Below, piece after piece: positions 23,295 to 31,872 of a DNA stretch of 64,000 nucleotides (the first letter of the stretch is position 1; every line of letters begins with the position of its first letter). A model generated the notes under the pieces. The model was not told where the DNA came from and made no database searches. It was given only the letters and a program-made list of their open reading frames with translations. The position numbers and the translations under genes are program-made. The DNA comes from CALVGQ01 sp031551965 (GTDB lineage Bacteria; Bacillota_I; Bacilli_A; Erysipelotrichales; Erysipelotrichaceae): contig JAVBMW010000001.1 in assembly GCA_031551965.1 (NCBI GenBank), forward strand, positions 62,001-126,000. Reading direction: 5' to 3'.

Positions 23295-23965
23295 TATAAT
23301 ACCTCACTTTCAATTACCCTTCCACATAACACCGTTAGATTTCCATTTCGGCAACGTATTTCATCGATCATCTGCTTTTCTTCTTTTGCGTCTTTCAAAA
23401 TAATTGTATATCGACATTCGATCATGCTTCCAAGATTCGTTGTTTTAATGCGGTTTAACTCTACTTTTCTTGTATACTGTTCAAATACATCATCAAAAAT
23501 CGTAGTGTAATCTAAATTTTCTGGTATCGTAATTCTTAAATCTCTCATTTGTGGATTAGTATCCGCAAAATGTGTTAAATGAATCATCATATAAACTACA
23601 CCACATACCGTTGTAGTGAAAACCGCAAATGTTAGATATCCCATACCAGTCGCTAAACCAATTGCCATAGCTAGAAAAATAAAACATATTTCTTTTGATG
23701 TGCCTGGTAATGATCTAAATCGAACAAGTCCAAATGTTCCAAGCACCGCAACGCTTGTCCCTAAATTACCATTCACCATCATTATCACCATTTGAACCAT
23801 GACAGGTAATAATACTAATGTGATTGTAAAATTCTTTGTGGATTTTTGATCCACTTTATAAACAATTGCAATCAAAAAGCCTAGAACAATCGAAGCTAAT
23901 GTGCAATATATAGCCGTTGATACTGTTAAACTGCCTGTTGCATTGTTGAGTAGACTGGTAAACAT
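23294..23965 (-). CDS. DUF4956 membrane protein
   Basis: This 223-residue protein has an N-terminal membrane part with four helices (about residues 17-38, 47-67, 94-113, 115-135) and a C-terminal cytosolic ACT-like half. The conserved cytoplasmic stretch GTFGLVRFRSLPGTSKEICFIFLAMAIG identifies DUF4956; only parts of it are quoted by family recognition. Its biochemical function is unknown. It regularly neighbours VTC-type polyphosphate polymerase and CotH or DUF4353 genes, as here. It overlaps the VTC gene by 40 bases and the lipoprotein gene by one base. GAGGG precedes the ATG. Confidence 0.88.
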   Translation of the reverse strand: MFTSLLNNATGSLTVSTAIYCTLASIVLGFLIAIVYKVDQKSTKNFTITLVLLPVMVQMVIMMVNGNLGTSVAVLGTFGLVRFRSLPGTSKEICFIFLAMAIGLATGMGYLTFAVFTTTVCGVVYMMIHLTHFADTNPQMRDLRITIPENLDYTTIFDDVFEQYTRKVELNRIKTTNLGSMIECRYTIILKDAKEEKQMIDEIRCRNGNLTVLCGRVIESEVL

Positions 23966-24675
23966 ATTTTTTCCCTCTTTTGTGAATTATCACTTTCTTT
24001 CATTATTGTTTGTTTATAAATTGTTCCATATTTAGAAAAAGAAATCGGATAGATTTGAAGCTCAGATAAAATTCGCGTAAACCACAATGGCATCGCATTC
24101 AACACCTTTACTTCCATTAATATCTCATCTTCTTTTGTAAGATAAATATCTTTGTCACTTGATTTTAGTGAAACATCAACATATCGATATCGAATGTTTT
24201 TATCAAATGTAATTCGTAAATCTTCCATCACCCCGAAGTACGCTAAGCGGTCGTAAGCTAAATATATTCTTGGTATTGGTTTATAGAAATCCACAAAATA
24301 CTCAATTTCTTTTCTGATTTGTGAACTATCTTTTTGCCTGTCTCCATCACATAAAGCATAAGCTTCATCCATTGAACTTTCTATTCTTCGCTTGTAAACA
24401 ATTCCATTTGATTTCTTCTTAATTTCCACAAAAACCTCTGGATTTTCCACCTCAGCATTGTAAGTTCTTATTCGAAGCTTTTCTTTATAATCTGGTTTCT
24501 CAATTGACCATCGAATACATTCATCTTGTTCTGTATCGTAGTAAATATTCGATATGGTATGTAAACCATATTCATCTAGTTGTATCCGTTCATTACATAA
24601 ATCCATAAGCATTTTATATTGGACTTGAGTTAAGCGATATTTCTTTTCCATTCTTTCAAATGTTGTATAAGTCAT
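23926..24675 (-). CDS. VTC-domain polyphosphate polymerase-like protein
   Basis: This protein of about 249 residues has the VTC tunnel-fold motifs: ERMEKKYRLT near the start, TISNIYYDTEQDECIRWSI, YKEKLRIRTYN, VFVEIKKKSNGIVYKRR, YDRLAYFG, RITFDKNIRYR and a final LMEVKV. The basic and acidic residues line the nucleotide/metal tunnel in the yeast VTC4 catalytic domain. Bacterial members associated with DUF4956 and CotH have unclear substrates. The ATG at 24675 is chosen because GGAG lies eight bases upstream; the earlier in-frame ATG is inside that ribosome site. It is the first gene of the three-gene cluster. Confidence 0.87.
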   Translation of the reverse strand: MTYTTFERMEKKYRLTQVQYKMLMDLCNERIQLDEYGLHTISNIYYDTEQDECIRWSIEKPDYKEKLRIRTYNAEVENPEVFVEIKKKSNGIVYKRRIESSMDEAYALCDGDRQKDSSQIRKEIEYFVDFYKPIPRIYLAYDRLAYFGVMEDLRITFDKNIRYRYVDVSLKSSDKDIYLTKEDEILMEVKVLNAMPLWFTRILSELQIYPISFSKYGTIYKQTIMKESDNSQKREKICLPVYSTMQQAV

Positions 24676-24787
24676 CTCGTTCACTCCTTTCACATTAATA
24701 GTTTAAGCAACTAAAACGAAATAAAAGTGATGTGAAAGTGAACTTTATCTGAATTTCACAGCGATTTTACAAAAATTTATCAAAAAA

Positions 24788-24810
24788 AATATGTAAGCAG
24801 ACTCACATAT
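24788..24810 (-). terminator. Terminator of the 24803-25753 oxidoreductase gene
   Basis: On the minus strand ATATGTGAG, TCTG, CTTACATAT is followed by TTTTTTT. The stem overlaps the stop codon. Confidence 0.85.
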
Positions 24811-25753
24811 CTTTAGATTTAATTTTCTTTGCAACTTTTTCAATTATCTCTATCTCTTCAATACTATCTTGCCAACTATGAATAGTGCTTTGAATTTCAT
24901 TATTCTTTAAACAATGATTTACTTCTTCAATTTGATCAAAGAAATCATCTACTGCTAAAGGTATCAATATTTCTTTGTCTTCATTATCTAAATGAATAAT
25001 ATATTTTTCAGTTCTATTAAATACTTCAACTTCAATCGTTCCTTTAGTACCTGTGATCAATGCAGTTCTCGATTTAGCGCGATCGATGGCTGATTCTAAA
25101 ATTGCGACAACGTTATTAAAATGAAGAGTCGCCTTAACATAATGATCAATTCCTTCTTTATCAACGCACTTAACTTCAATTGAAGTTGGCAGTTGTTGAA
25201 TCAGCGGCAAGGCAAAGGAAATCGGATAACTTGAAACATCATACCAAGAGCCCCCTTGTTCAAGATCAAAAATATAGCTTGTTTTAGGTAAATAGTTCAA
25301 TGCATCACTACAAAATCCAGCTTCAATTTTTAGAATGTCTCCAATAATTCCAGAATGAACATCAATTACTAATTGCTTATAGGCCGGTGTAAATTTTGTC
25401 TTCATTGCTTCCATGAAAAAGGTATTGTTTTCTTTTGCAGCTTCAATAATTTCATTTAAATCCTTAACATTTAATGTTATAGGTTTCTCACAAAGAACAG
25501 CTTTTTTATGTTGTAATGCTTTGATACACCATTGTGCATGATATTTATGAGGTGTCGCAACATAAACTGCATCAACATTACTATCATTTAAAAGATCTTC
25601 ATACTCACTGTGAGTGGTAACATATTTAAATTCTTCCCTGGTCTGAGGATTCGTGGATGCGATCGCAACCAACTCTCCTGTTTTACTATGAGCTAAGCTT
25701 TTTATGAATCTTCTTGCGATATTTCCTGTTCCAAGTACTCCCCATCTAATCAT
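24803..25753 (-). CDS. Gfo/Idh/MocA-family oxidoreductase
   Basis: This 316-residue protein has the NAD(P)-binding motif GVLGTGNIARRF, AVYVATPHKYH, and the family signature AVLCEKPITLN with catalytic-type Lys. A C-terminal domain follows with GGSWYDVSSYPISFALPL. It is more like trans-1,2-dihydrobenzene-1,2-diol dehydrogenase-type members than the two paralogues at 6087 and 52448. The substrate is unknown, probably a sugar derivative. The gene starts 5 bases after the DUF1848 gene ends and has GGAAAGG upstream, so the two form an operon. Confidence 0.9.
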   Translation of the reverse strand: MIRWGVLGTGNIARRFIKSLAHSKTGELVAIASTNPQTREEFKYVTTHSEYEDLLNDSNVDAVYVATPHKYHAQWCIKALQHKKAVLCEKPITLNVKDLNEIIEAAKENNTFFMEAMKTKFTPAYKQLVIDVHSGIIGDILKIEAGFCSDALNYLPKTSYIFDLEQGGSWYDVSSYPISFALPLIQQLPTSIEVKCVDKEGIDHYVKATLHFNNVVAILESAIDRAKSRTALITGTKGTIEVEVFNRTEKYIIHLDNEDKEILIPLAVDDFFDQIEEVNHCLKNNEIQSTIHSWQDSIEEIEIIEKVAKKIKSKDM

Positions 25754-25758
25754 AAGTA

Positions 25759-26655
25759 TTAACCTTTCCTTATCTTAATAATATCATGTTCTGTAAGCTG
25801 ACCAAGAATCAAAGAAGAATCTGGATTATGCTTCTGCATATTATTGTTTACTTGTTTCTCATCATAATTTGCGTAGCAATATTTACAGTAGTGAGCACAG
25901 GCATTGTATGCTCCTATATCTACTGATTTAACGCAATTACAACCTTCACGATTTGAACTTTTAGGCCATTTTTTATATTTATTTGTTAATGATTTAACTC
26001 TTTCTATATCCAGACAACCTGTTTGTAATATACCGTATTCAGTAAGATCGATTTTTTCTGCACAAGTTTGAAGATGAAGATCATATCTTTTCGCAATGAG
26101 TGATAATTCTTTAGAAACTTCTTTCATCTCAGATTCGGTCATTTCTCTAAACTCACTATTTATAGCATTATTAGTTGTATTTTTCTTCATATCTATAAAA
26201 CTGATTATAATAGTATCAATATAATCATGCAGCTGAGCACATAATCTTTCAAACATTATTTTATGATATTCAACGTTATATTTTTCATTGAGTAGAATAG
26301 GATCATATCGTACAATTACTGAATCTTTATTATATCGATTGGATAATCGCTTTACACAATCAATAATCTTTTTTTTATCTGGCACATTAGGCTCAAGCTC
26401 TTTTTGATAAGGGGTTATTGTCACCTGAAATAGGCATGGATAATCATCCAAATCATCCAAATATTTCATAATAGGTAGTGGATTCTTTGTGCAAAATACA
26501 ATTAAATCAATGTTACTTGGATTGATTTCAATACGACTTACTTGAGTAGGATAAAAAGGGTTACGCACATCAACATAACCTTCTTTAATTCGAACAATCA
26601 ACCATTTGGAATAATATGCAATTACATCACATCTTCCACTCGCATTTAGTATCAT
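25759..26655 (-). CDS. DUF1848 family iron-sulfur protein
   Basis: This protein of about 298 residues has DUF1848 features: an N-terminal MILNASGRCDVIAYYSKW, VFCTKNPLPIMKYL, QVTITPYQKELEPNVPDK, a VIVRYDPI strand, and a C-terminal Cys cluster (CNCVKSVDIGAYNACAHYCKYCYANY). The C-x3-C-x2-C arrangement resembles a radical-SAM-like 4Fe-4S site placed at the C-terminus. The barrel-like core and Cys set suggest a redox or radical enzyme of unknown reaction. The ATG at 26655 is chosen for AGAGG seven bases upstream; the upstream in-frame ATG coincides with a TATAAT promoter box. Confidence 0.85.
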   Translation of the reverse strand: MILNASGRCDVIAYYSKWLIVRIKEGYVDVRNPFYPTQVSRIEINPSNIDLIVFCTKNPLPIMKYLDDLDDYPCLFQVTITPYQKELEPNVPDKKKIIDCVKRLSNRYNKDSVIVRYDPILLNEKYNVEYHKIMFERLCAQLHDYIDTIIISFIDMKKNTTNNAINSEFREMTESEMKEVSKELSLIAKRYDLHLQTCAEKIDLTEYGILQTGCLDIERVKSLTNKYKKWPKSSNREGCNCVKSVDIGAYNACAHYCKYCYANYDEKQVNNNMQKHNPDSSLILGQLTEHDIIKIRKG

Positions 26656-26719
26656 AGCTTTTCCTCTAACTTTATTATACATGAAGTTAATCCAAATACT
26701 TCAATCATTTTATGCTCAG

Positions 26720-26746
26720 AAAAAAACTCTATCATTATGACAGAGC
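26720..26746 (-). terminator. Terminator of the fructose-type PTS/aldolase operon
   Basis: On the minus strand CTCTGTCAT pairs with ATGATAGAG (one mismatch), followed by TTTTTTTC, 18 bases past the aldolase stop. Confidence 0.85.
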
Positions 26747-26763
26747 TCTTTATAATATTTTTC

Positions 26764-27648
26764 TTATTCGTGACCTACAACTTTTGCTTCACCAAAATAG
26801 TATCGATCATTTGAACCGATCAAACGAATATAATTTTTAACGAATTGTTTCATTGCTGCTTCAGCAGTCATGCAAAGTTCTAGATAATCTGCTTTTGGAT
26901 TTTCAGCCATGCATTTTACCATTGCTTCTTGAGCAACATTGAATGCATCAGTACAAACATTGATTTTGTTGATACCGCAAGCAACCGCTTTTCGGATATT
27001 TTCATCTCCAGACCCGGAACCACCATGTAATACTAATGGCATATCCAATGTCTTTTTAAGAAGAGCTAATCTTTCAAAATCAAGTTTTGGTACAAATCCT
27101 TTTGGATAATTACCATGGGCAGTACCTACCGCAACAGCCAAGGCATCAATTCCAGTTAGTTCAACGAATTTTTTTGCTTGTTCAGGATCTGTATATAAGT
27201 CATCTTTTGCATTATCTCCAGCATCAGCTTGACCTACATGTCCTAGTTCTGCTTCCACGCAAATGTTGTGAGGATGTGCTAGTTTAACAATCGTAGAAGT
27301 TCTTTTGACATTTTCTTCAAATGGGAAAGAAGAAGCATCAATCATAACACTTGAAAATCCATCTTGAATGCACCCAATCATGAAATCTAAATCTTGACCA
27401 TGGTCATGATTTAAAGCTACTGGAACTTTCGCTTCTTCAGCTAACTTTTTGATCAACGGAACCATTACATTAGCGTGGGCATGTTTTTTCATTTGACCCA
27501 TTCCAATATTAACGATAATTGGTGATCTTTCCTCTTCAGCAGCACTGATTACTGCACGAGCCATTTCCATGTTGATTGAATTTACTGCCATGACAGCGTA
27601 ATTGTTTTTATGGGCATCCATTAATAAATCAGTCATTGATACATACAT
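26764..27648 (-). CDS. Class II ketose-bisphosphate aldolase
   Basis: This 294-residue zinc-dependent aldolase has PVALNHDHGQD (catalytic Asp and zinc His), VEAELGHVG, VAVGTAHGNYPKG (zinc His) and VLHGGSGSGDENI (zinc His plus phosphate loop), then INKINVCTD. Such enzymes split fructose-1,6- or tagatose-1,6-bisphosphate, or a ketose 1-phosphate, to dihydroxyacetone phosphate and an aldehyde. No matching phosphofructokinase is in the operon, so cleavage of a PTS-formed ketose 1-phosphate is plausible. It is the last gene of the PTS operon, 36 bases after the EIIC gene. Confidence 0.92.
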   Translation of the reverse strand: MYVSMTDLLMDAHKNNYAVMAVNSINMEMARAVISAAEEERSPIIVNIGMGQMKKHAHANVMVPLIKKLAEEAKVPVALNHDHGQDLDFMIGCIQDGFSSVMIDASSFPFEENVKRTSTIVKLAHPHNICVEAELGHVGQADAGDNAKDDLYTDPEQAKKFVELTGIDALAVAVGTAHGNYPKGFVPKLDFERLALLKKTLDMPLVLHGGSGSGDENIRKAVACGINKINVCTDAFNVAQEAMVKCMAENPKADYLELCMTAEAAMKQFVKNYIRLIGSNDRYYFGEAKVVGHE

Positions 27649-27684
27649 AATTGAGTTCTCCTTCTTCCATTAATATAATTTAAA

Positions 27685-28773
27685 TTATAAATTGATATCT
27701 AATTCAACGATTTCTTCTTCAACTTCTAAAGTTGTTTCAGGTTTGATAAGTGCATAGACTACACCAGTTGCCACTGATCCAACAACTAAAGCGATTACTG
27801 CCCACATTGGACTAGCCATCATTGGGAATACGAAGATTCCACCATGACCAGCAACTGATTCAACACCCATAGCAACAGCGATACCACCAGCTAAAGCTGA
27901 ACCTAACATTGAAGCAGGGATGAAACGCGCAGGATCTGCAGCAGCGAATGGAAGAACACCTTCAGTAATGAAGCATAAACCCATAGGGAATGCAGTTTTA
28001 GCAGTTTCTTTTTCTGTAACTGAGAATTTTTTAGGAGCGATCAATGAAGCGATGAAAGCACCAACTGGAGGAGTCATCCCACCAATGATCTTAGCAGACA
28101 TTGGTCCATAGATTCCGTCAGCACCTAATGCGTTTGCAGCCATAGAAGCAGTCTTGTTGATTGGACCACCCATATCGAATCCCATACCAGCACCGATTAC
28201 AGCACCAATAACAAATTTAGAACCACCATTTAAGCTCATCATCCAAGCTTGGATTGCACTCATTGCCCAAGCCATTGGTTTAGCAAGTACTACGAAGAAG
28301 CCAATTCCACAAACAAGTGTTGCGATTACTGGGATGATCATAACAGGCATTAACCCAACCATCCATTTTGGAAGTTTCCAAGTTTTCATCCAATTAACAA
28401 AGTAACCGATAACGAATGCCATTACTAGACCACCAAGGAATCCAGCTTTTGCTTGGTTTGCAACATAACCGATAATGAAACCAGGAACGATACCTGGACG
28501 TTCAGAAATAGAATAAGCAACACCTGCAGTCATAACTGCAACACCGAAGCTCATTGCGAAATCTGATAATTTAGATACTGCCCACCAGAATTGTTTCCAG
28601 TCAAAGCAGTTAAGGTTTGAGAAGATTGTTGCACCAGCAGCTGGTGCAGCATTACCGATTTCCCATCCACCAAATCCTTTAGCAAGAGCACCTAAAATAC
28701 CTCCAGCTACGATCATTGGAATCATGTAAGAAATACCAGTCATCATATGTTTCTTAAGATTTAAATTTTTCAT
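27685..28773 (-). CDS. PTS fructose-family EIIC permease
   Basis: This 362-residue membrane protein has about ten helices. Fructose-class EIIC motifs are visible: TGISYMIPMIVAGGILGAL, SERPGIVPGFIIGY, GAGMGFDMGGPINKTA, and CFITEGVLPFAAADPARF (the substrate-binding GI/LPF loop with Glu). It imports and phosphorylates a ketose or sugar alcohol together with the EIIB and EIIA encoded just upstream as separate proteins. The acidic tail (LEVEEEIVELD) is unremarkable. The sugar itself cannot be read from the sequence; the downstream class II aldolase suggests a ketose. Confidence 0.93.
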   Translation of the reverse strand: MKNLNLKKHMMTGISYMIPMIVAGGILGALAKGFGGWEIGNAAPAAGATIFSNLNCFDWKQFWWAVSKLSDFAMSFGVAVMTAGVAYSISERPGIVPGFIIGYVANQAKAGFLGGLVMAFVIGYFVNWMKTWKLPKWMVGLMPVMIIPVIATLVCGIGFFVVLAKPMAWAMSAIQAWMMSLNGGSKFVIGAVIGAGMGFDMGGPINKTASMAANALGADGIYGPMSAKIIGGMTPPVGAFIASLIAPKKFSVTEKETAKTAFPMGLCFITEGVLPFAAADPARFIPASMLGSALAGGIAVAMGVESVAGHGGIFVFPMMASPMWAVIALVVGSVATGVVYALIKPETTLEVEEEIVELDINL

Positions 28774-28787
28774 AGTAATTCCCCTTT

Positions 28788-29102
28788 TTATTTGTTTTCA
28801 ATTTTCTTTTCGATTGTTGCGATCAAACTCTTTGGATTTTTCATTGCGACGCTGATTGGAATGTCTACTACTGGTTTTCCAGCAAAACGTTCAAGTCCAC
28901 CAACCGCAATATCATGAGCAACGATCACAACATCAGCAGCATCAATTTCCTCTGCAGTAAGTTTGTTTTGTACACCAACTGTTCCTTGAGTTTCGATCTT
29001 GCATGTGTGTCCAGCTTCTGTAGCAGCATTTTGAATTTTCTCTGCAACGATATAAGTATGTGCAATTCCTGCTACACAAGCTGTAATGCCTACGATTTTC
29101 AT
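28788..29102 (-). CDS. PTS fructose-family EIIB
   Basis: This 104-residue cytosolic phosphocarrier has the phosphorylated Cys 9 in MKIVGITACVAGIAHT and the downstream DVVIVAHDIAVGGLERF segment. It takes phosphate from EIIA (His 67 of the next upstream gene) and passes it to sugar on EIIC. A 110-base gap separates it from the EIIA gene, unusual within this operon. The gap holds two operator-like motifs and a hairpin, so expression of EIIB, EIIC and the aldolase may be controlled apart from EIIA and the regulator. AGAGGTGAAG precedes the ATG. Confidence 0.94.
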   Translation of the reverse strand: MKIVGITACVAGIAHTYIVAEKIQNAATEAGHTCKIETQGTVGVQNKLTAEEIDAADVVIVAHDIAVGGLERFAGKPVVDIPISVAMKNPKSLIATIEKKIENK

Positions 29103-29161
29103 TTCTTCACCTCTACTTTCTTTTTGATTGTTTTCTAGCTTGATAATAATTTATCATGAAT

Positions 29162-29175
29162 AGTAAACCGGTAAA
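29162..29175. promoter_or_regulatory. KdgR-type operator box upstream of the EIIB gene
   Basis: The minus-strand sequence TTTACCGGTTTACT matches the box at the eda promoter (TATACCGGTTTACT, 13827-13840) at 13 of 14 positions. It lies 60 bases before the EIIB start. Confidence 0.55.
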
Positions 29176-29192
29176 TAATATTGTAGGTAAGA

Positions 29193-29218
29193 TTAAAACG
29201 GTAATATTTCGTTTTAAT
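29193..29218. promoter_or_regulatory. Hairpin/operator overlapping the EIIA stop codon
   Basis: ATTAAAACG and CGTTTTAAT pair around nine bases. The left arm also forms TTAAAACGGTAAT, a member of the operator motif found at 11653, 34879 and 42203. It could be a weak terminator, an operator or both. Confidence 0.4.
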
Positions 29219-29666
29219 TACAAAGGACTTGGATCAAATCTTCTTTAGTCGTTACCTTTTGAAGTTTTTCAATACGCGTATCGTTTCCTAATTTCCCTGC
29301 AAGTTCAGCCAAAAGCATCATATGATTTTTCGCAAAATCAGAGTCTGCACTTACACAAAACAAGAAAATCAAATTCACTGGTTCTTCATCATAACTTTCC
29401 CATTCAATGTTGTTTCTAGTTCTTCCAATTGCGATCCCAATTTTTTTAACCGAAGTACTTTTCCCATGTGGAATCGCAATATGATTTCCCATCCCAGTCA
29501 TACCTTCTTCTTCACGCACATAAATATCTTTTACAAATTGATCAATATCATCAATATATCCGGCACTCAACAGCTTTGAACTCATTTCTTTAAGTATTTC
29601 ATCTTTCGTAGTTCCTTTTAAATCTAAATCAATAATTTCTTTATTTAAAATTTCTTGCAATGCCAT
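29214..29666 (-). CDS. PTS fructose-family EIIA
   Basis: This 150-residue EIIA (PTS_EIIA_2 type) has phospho-His 67 in HIAIPHGKSTSV and VREEEGMTGMGNHIAIPH. It accepts phosphate from HPr and hands it to EIIB. It lies 19 bases downstream of the PRD regulator gene, has AGGAGAG upstream, and precedes EIIB after an intergenic control region. A separate EIIA, EIIB and EIIC is typical of gut Firmicute operons of this class. Confidence 0.94.
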   Translation of the reverse strand: MALQEILNKEIIDLDLKGTTKDEILKEMSSKLLSAGYIDDIDQFVKDIYVREEEGMTGMGNHIAIPHGKSTSVKKIGIAIGRTRNNIEWESYDEEPVNLIFLFCVSADSDFAKNHMMLLAELAGKLGNDTRIEKLQKVTTKEDLIQVLCN

Positions 29667-29685
29667 ATTTTCTCTCCTCGTCCTA

Positions 29686-31653
29686 TTAACTAATTAAATA
29701 TCTGTAAAAATCAGTATTCGTTGCGAAACTTCTTAATGCATTTACTTCTTTATCTGTATCAACTAAGTTGATGTATTGTTTATAAAATAGCTGAGTTCGT
29801 TTAATTTCAAATTCATTTGTCATCTTTACTACTAAAAGGAAAACTACATCAACCATTTCTGTATCCCAAAGAATCGGTTTCTCCAAAGTAGCGATAACGA
29901 TCTTAGGTTCATTGATCTGACTTTGATCTCCATGAGGAATTGCCACCATATTTCCAATTGATGTCGGAGTAGCTATTTCACGATCCATTACAGTCTGTAG
30001 ATACTTTCGAGTTACATAGCCTTTAGCTACTAACCGATCACACATGAAACTCAAAAGTTGTGCTTTATCATCCACCGCAATATGAGTGAAAATCAAATCA
30101 GGTTCAAACAAGGAATGACACAATGGGTCAAATTGACCTTTGATCGAAACTGTCTGAACACTTAATGAACGCATCTTATGTGAAATCTTTCTTGTGGAAT
30201 TTTCACTTAATAATTCATCCACTACCACAACCCGAGAATCTTTAACATCTAAACTCTGAGTTGTGATGATCATTTCTGCCTTTTTATAATTTTCAATATG
30301 GAAATCATGTACACTCACTACCTTTATTTCTGAAATTAAAGGGAATGTTCTTTTGATTTTGTCACAAAGCATTTGATTGACACCCATTGAAGTTTTAGTT
30401 ACAAGGACTGTATTAATAGGTTGTTGATTCCGTTCAAGGGCTGATTGAATATATAAAGTAATATAACTTAGCTCATCTTCTGTGACTCTTAAATCAAAGT
30501 GTTCTTCAAACAACACAGAGATGAGCCATGAAACACGGAAGGCTTGTTTAAACTCTGATTTTATATAGCCTTTCAAACCATTTGAAGAACCTTTTTCATA
30601 GCGTAATCTAAAGATCGCTGGTTTCATATGAATCAATAATCCATGGAATAATGTTTCATCCATTGTCATATCCACATTTAATACTTCTGATACAACAACG
30701 ATGATTTTCTTCACAAACTCCTGTAGTTTATTATCGTATTCTCTGATAATATCACCAGTTGCTGCACTATAACCTGGATCGATCATTTTTGAACAAAGGA
30801 TAGGAATAGAAATAAAGGCAATCTCTGTTTGACTCATCGCAACCCCAAAGCTTTCTGATGCCTTTTTCATAATCGCTTCTGCAAAACTGTACTCATTATA
30901 TGTTTGAAGCATTCTTAATTCATCTTCCGCAAGGTATACGATCAAGTCACTATCAAGTGTCCGCCTATAGATTGATAAAGCTAAATATACGAATATTTCA
31001 TTAAATGAATCCTCTGCAAATTCAAATCCCCATTCATTTTCCGTGTTGATGATGAATCCTCTTACTTCATCCAAATTTAAATTCGGCATAAAATAATTCA
31101 TGGTTTCATCAAGTGATTGTTCATGTTTAAATCGAAGAAGAAAATGTTTAATGGCGATACGATATTGTGATTCATTTGATTTGATTTCAAATCCTTTATT
31201 ACGAATAACGAGTAGTTCAATGTCAAACAACTTTAACCAGTCTTTACAGTCATTGATCACTTTTAACGTTGTTGGAACACTTAAATACATAATGTCTGCC
31301 AATTGATTCGTTGTAAGTCGATTATACTTTGCCGATTTCAAAATATACCTTAAAGCAGTATAAAGCCGAGTCTGATCACTTTGAAGATGATCTATTGAAC
31401 TACTTGATATGAGTTCTAAGATTTTCGCCTTTTGTTCAACATCCACATCAAGCCAAACTCCAATTCGTCTTTTTTTACTAATAATGCCTAATTTCTTTTC
31501 ACGAAGATAATCATTTAGGCTATCAATTTTAGTGCGAACTGTTTTTTCGGATAGACCAATATCATTAGCTAATTGTTCAGTTGTCATCATTTCATTGTTT
31601 AATAAAGCTTTCAAAATTGCTTTGGCATAATAAATTGATTTTTTATCGTTCAT
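29686..31653 (-). CDS. PRD-containing BglG/MtlR-type transcriptional regulator
   Basis: The layout of this 655-residue protein is an N-terminal HTH (MMTTEQLANDIGLSEKTVRTKIDSL) and a second Mga-like HTH (TNQLADIMYLSVPTTLKVIND). Two PTS regulation domains follow (residues about 170-400; conserved His in FHGLLIHMKPAIFRL), then an EIIB-like domain (VLVTKTSMGVNQMLCDKI) and an EIIA-like domain (MVAIPHGDQSQ). PTS proteins phosphorylate the PRDs and so report sugar supply. It is the first gene of the PTS operon and probably activates it. AGGAGAAG precedes the ATG. Confidence 0.92.
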   Translation of the reverse strand: MNDKKSIYYAKAILKALLNNEMMTTEQLANDIGLSEKTVRTKIDSLNDYLREKKLGIISKKRRIGVWLDVDVEQKAKILELISSSSIDHLQSDQTRLYTALRYILKSAKYNRLTTNQLADIMYLSVPTTLKVINDCKDWLKLFDIELLVIRNKGFEIKSNESQYRIAIKHFLLRFKHEQSLDETMNYFMPNLNLDEVRGFIINTENEWGFEFAEDSFNEIFVYLALSIYRRTLDSDLIVYLAEDELRMLQTYNEYSFAEAIMKKASESFGVAMSQTEIAFISIPILCSKMIDPGYSAATGDIIREYDNKLQEFVKKIIVVVSEVLNVDMTMDETLFHGLLIHMKPAIFRLRYEKGSSNGLKGYIKSEFKQAFRVSWLISVLFEEHFDLRVTEDELSYITLYIQSALERNQQPINTVLVTKTSMGVNQMLCDKIKRTFPLISEIKVVSVHDFHIENYKKAEMIITTQSLDVKDSRVVVVDELLSENSTRKISHKMRSLSVQTVSIKGQFDPLCHSLFEPDLIFTHIAVDDKAQLLSFMCDRLVAKGYVTRKYLQTVMDREIATPTSIGNMVAIPHGDQSQINEPKIVIATLEKPILWDTEMVDVVFLLVVKMTNEFEIKRTQLFYKQYINLVDTDKEVNALRSFATNTDFYRYLIS

Positions 31654-31852
31654 ATTTCTTCTCCTTTCTAATCAAATTGTATAGCAATTTTACTAAATGA
31701 AGTAAAAATAATTGAAAGTTTAAAGAGGTAATTTTTGGTTTATTCGAAATAACTTTTTACAATATAATCAATACTATATCAAATCAACCAAAACATTATC
31801 AAAATCACTTGACAAATACTCTTTTGATTTCTAAACTAAACTTGTACAAAAC

Positions 31853-31872
31853 AAAAAGCGCCTAAGCGCTCA
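31853..31872 (-). terminator. Terminator of the DeoR-family gene
   Basis: Minus-strand AGCGCTTAGGCGCT, then TTTTGTTTTG; the stem starts at the stop codon. Confidence 0.8.
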
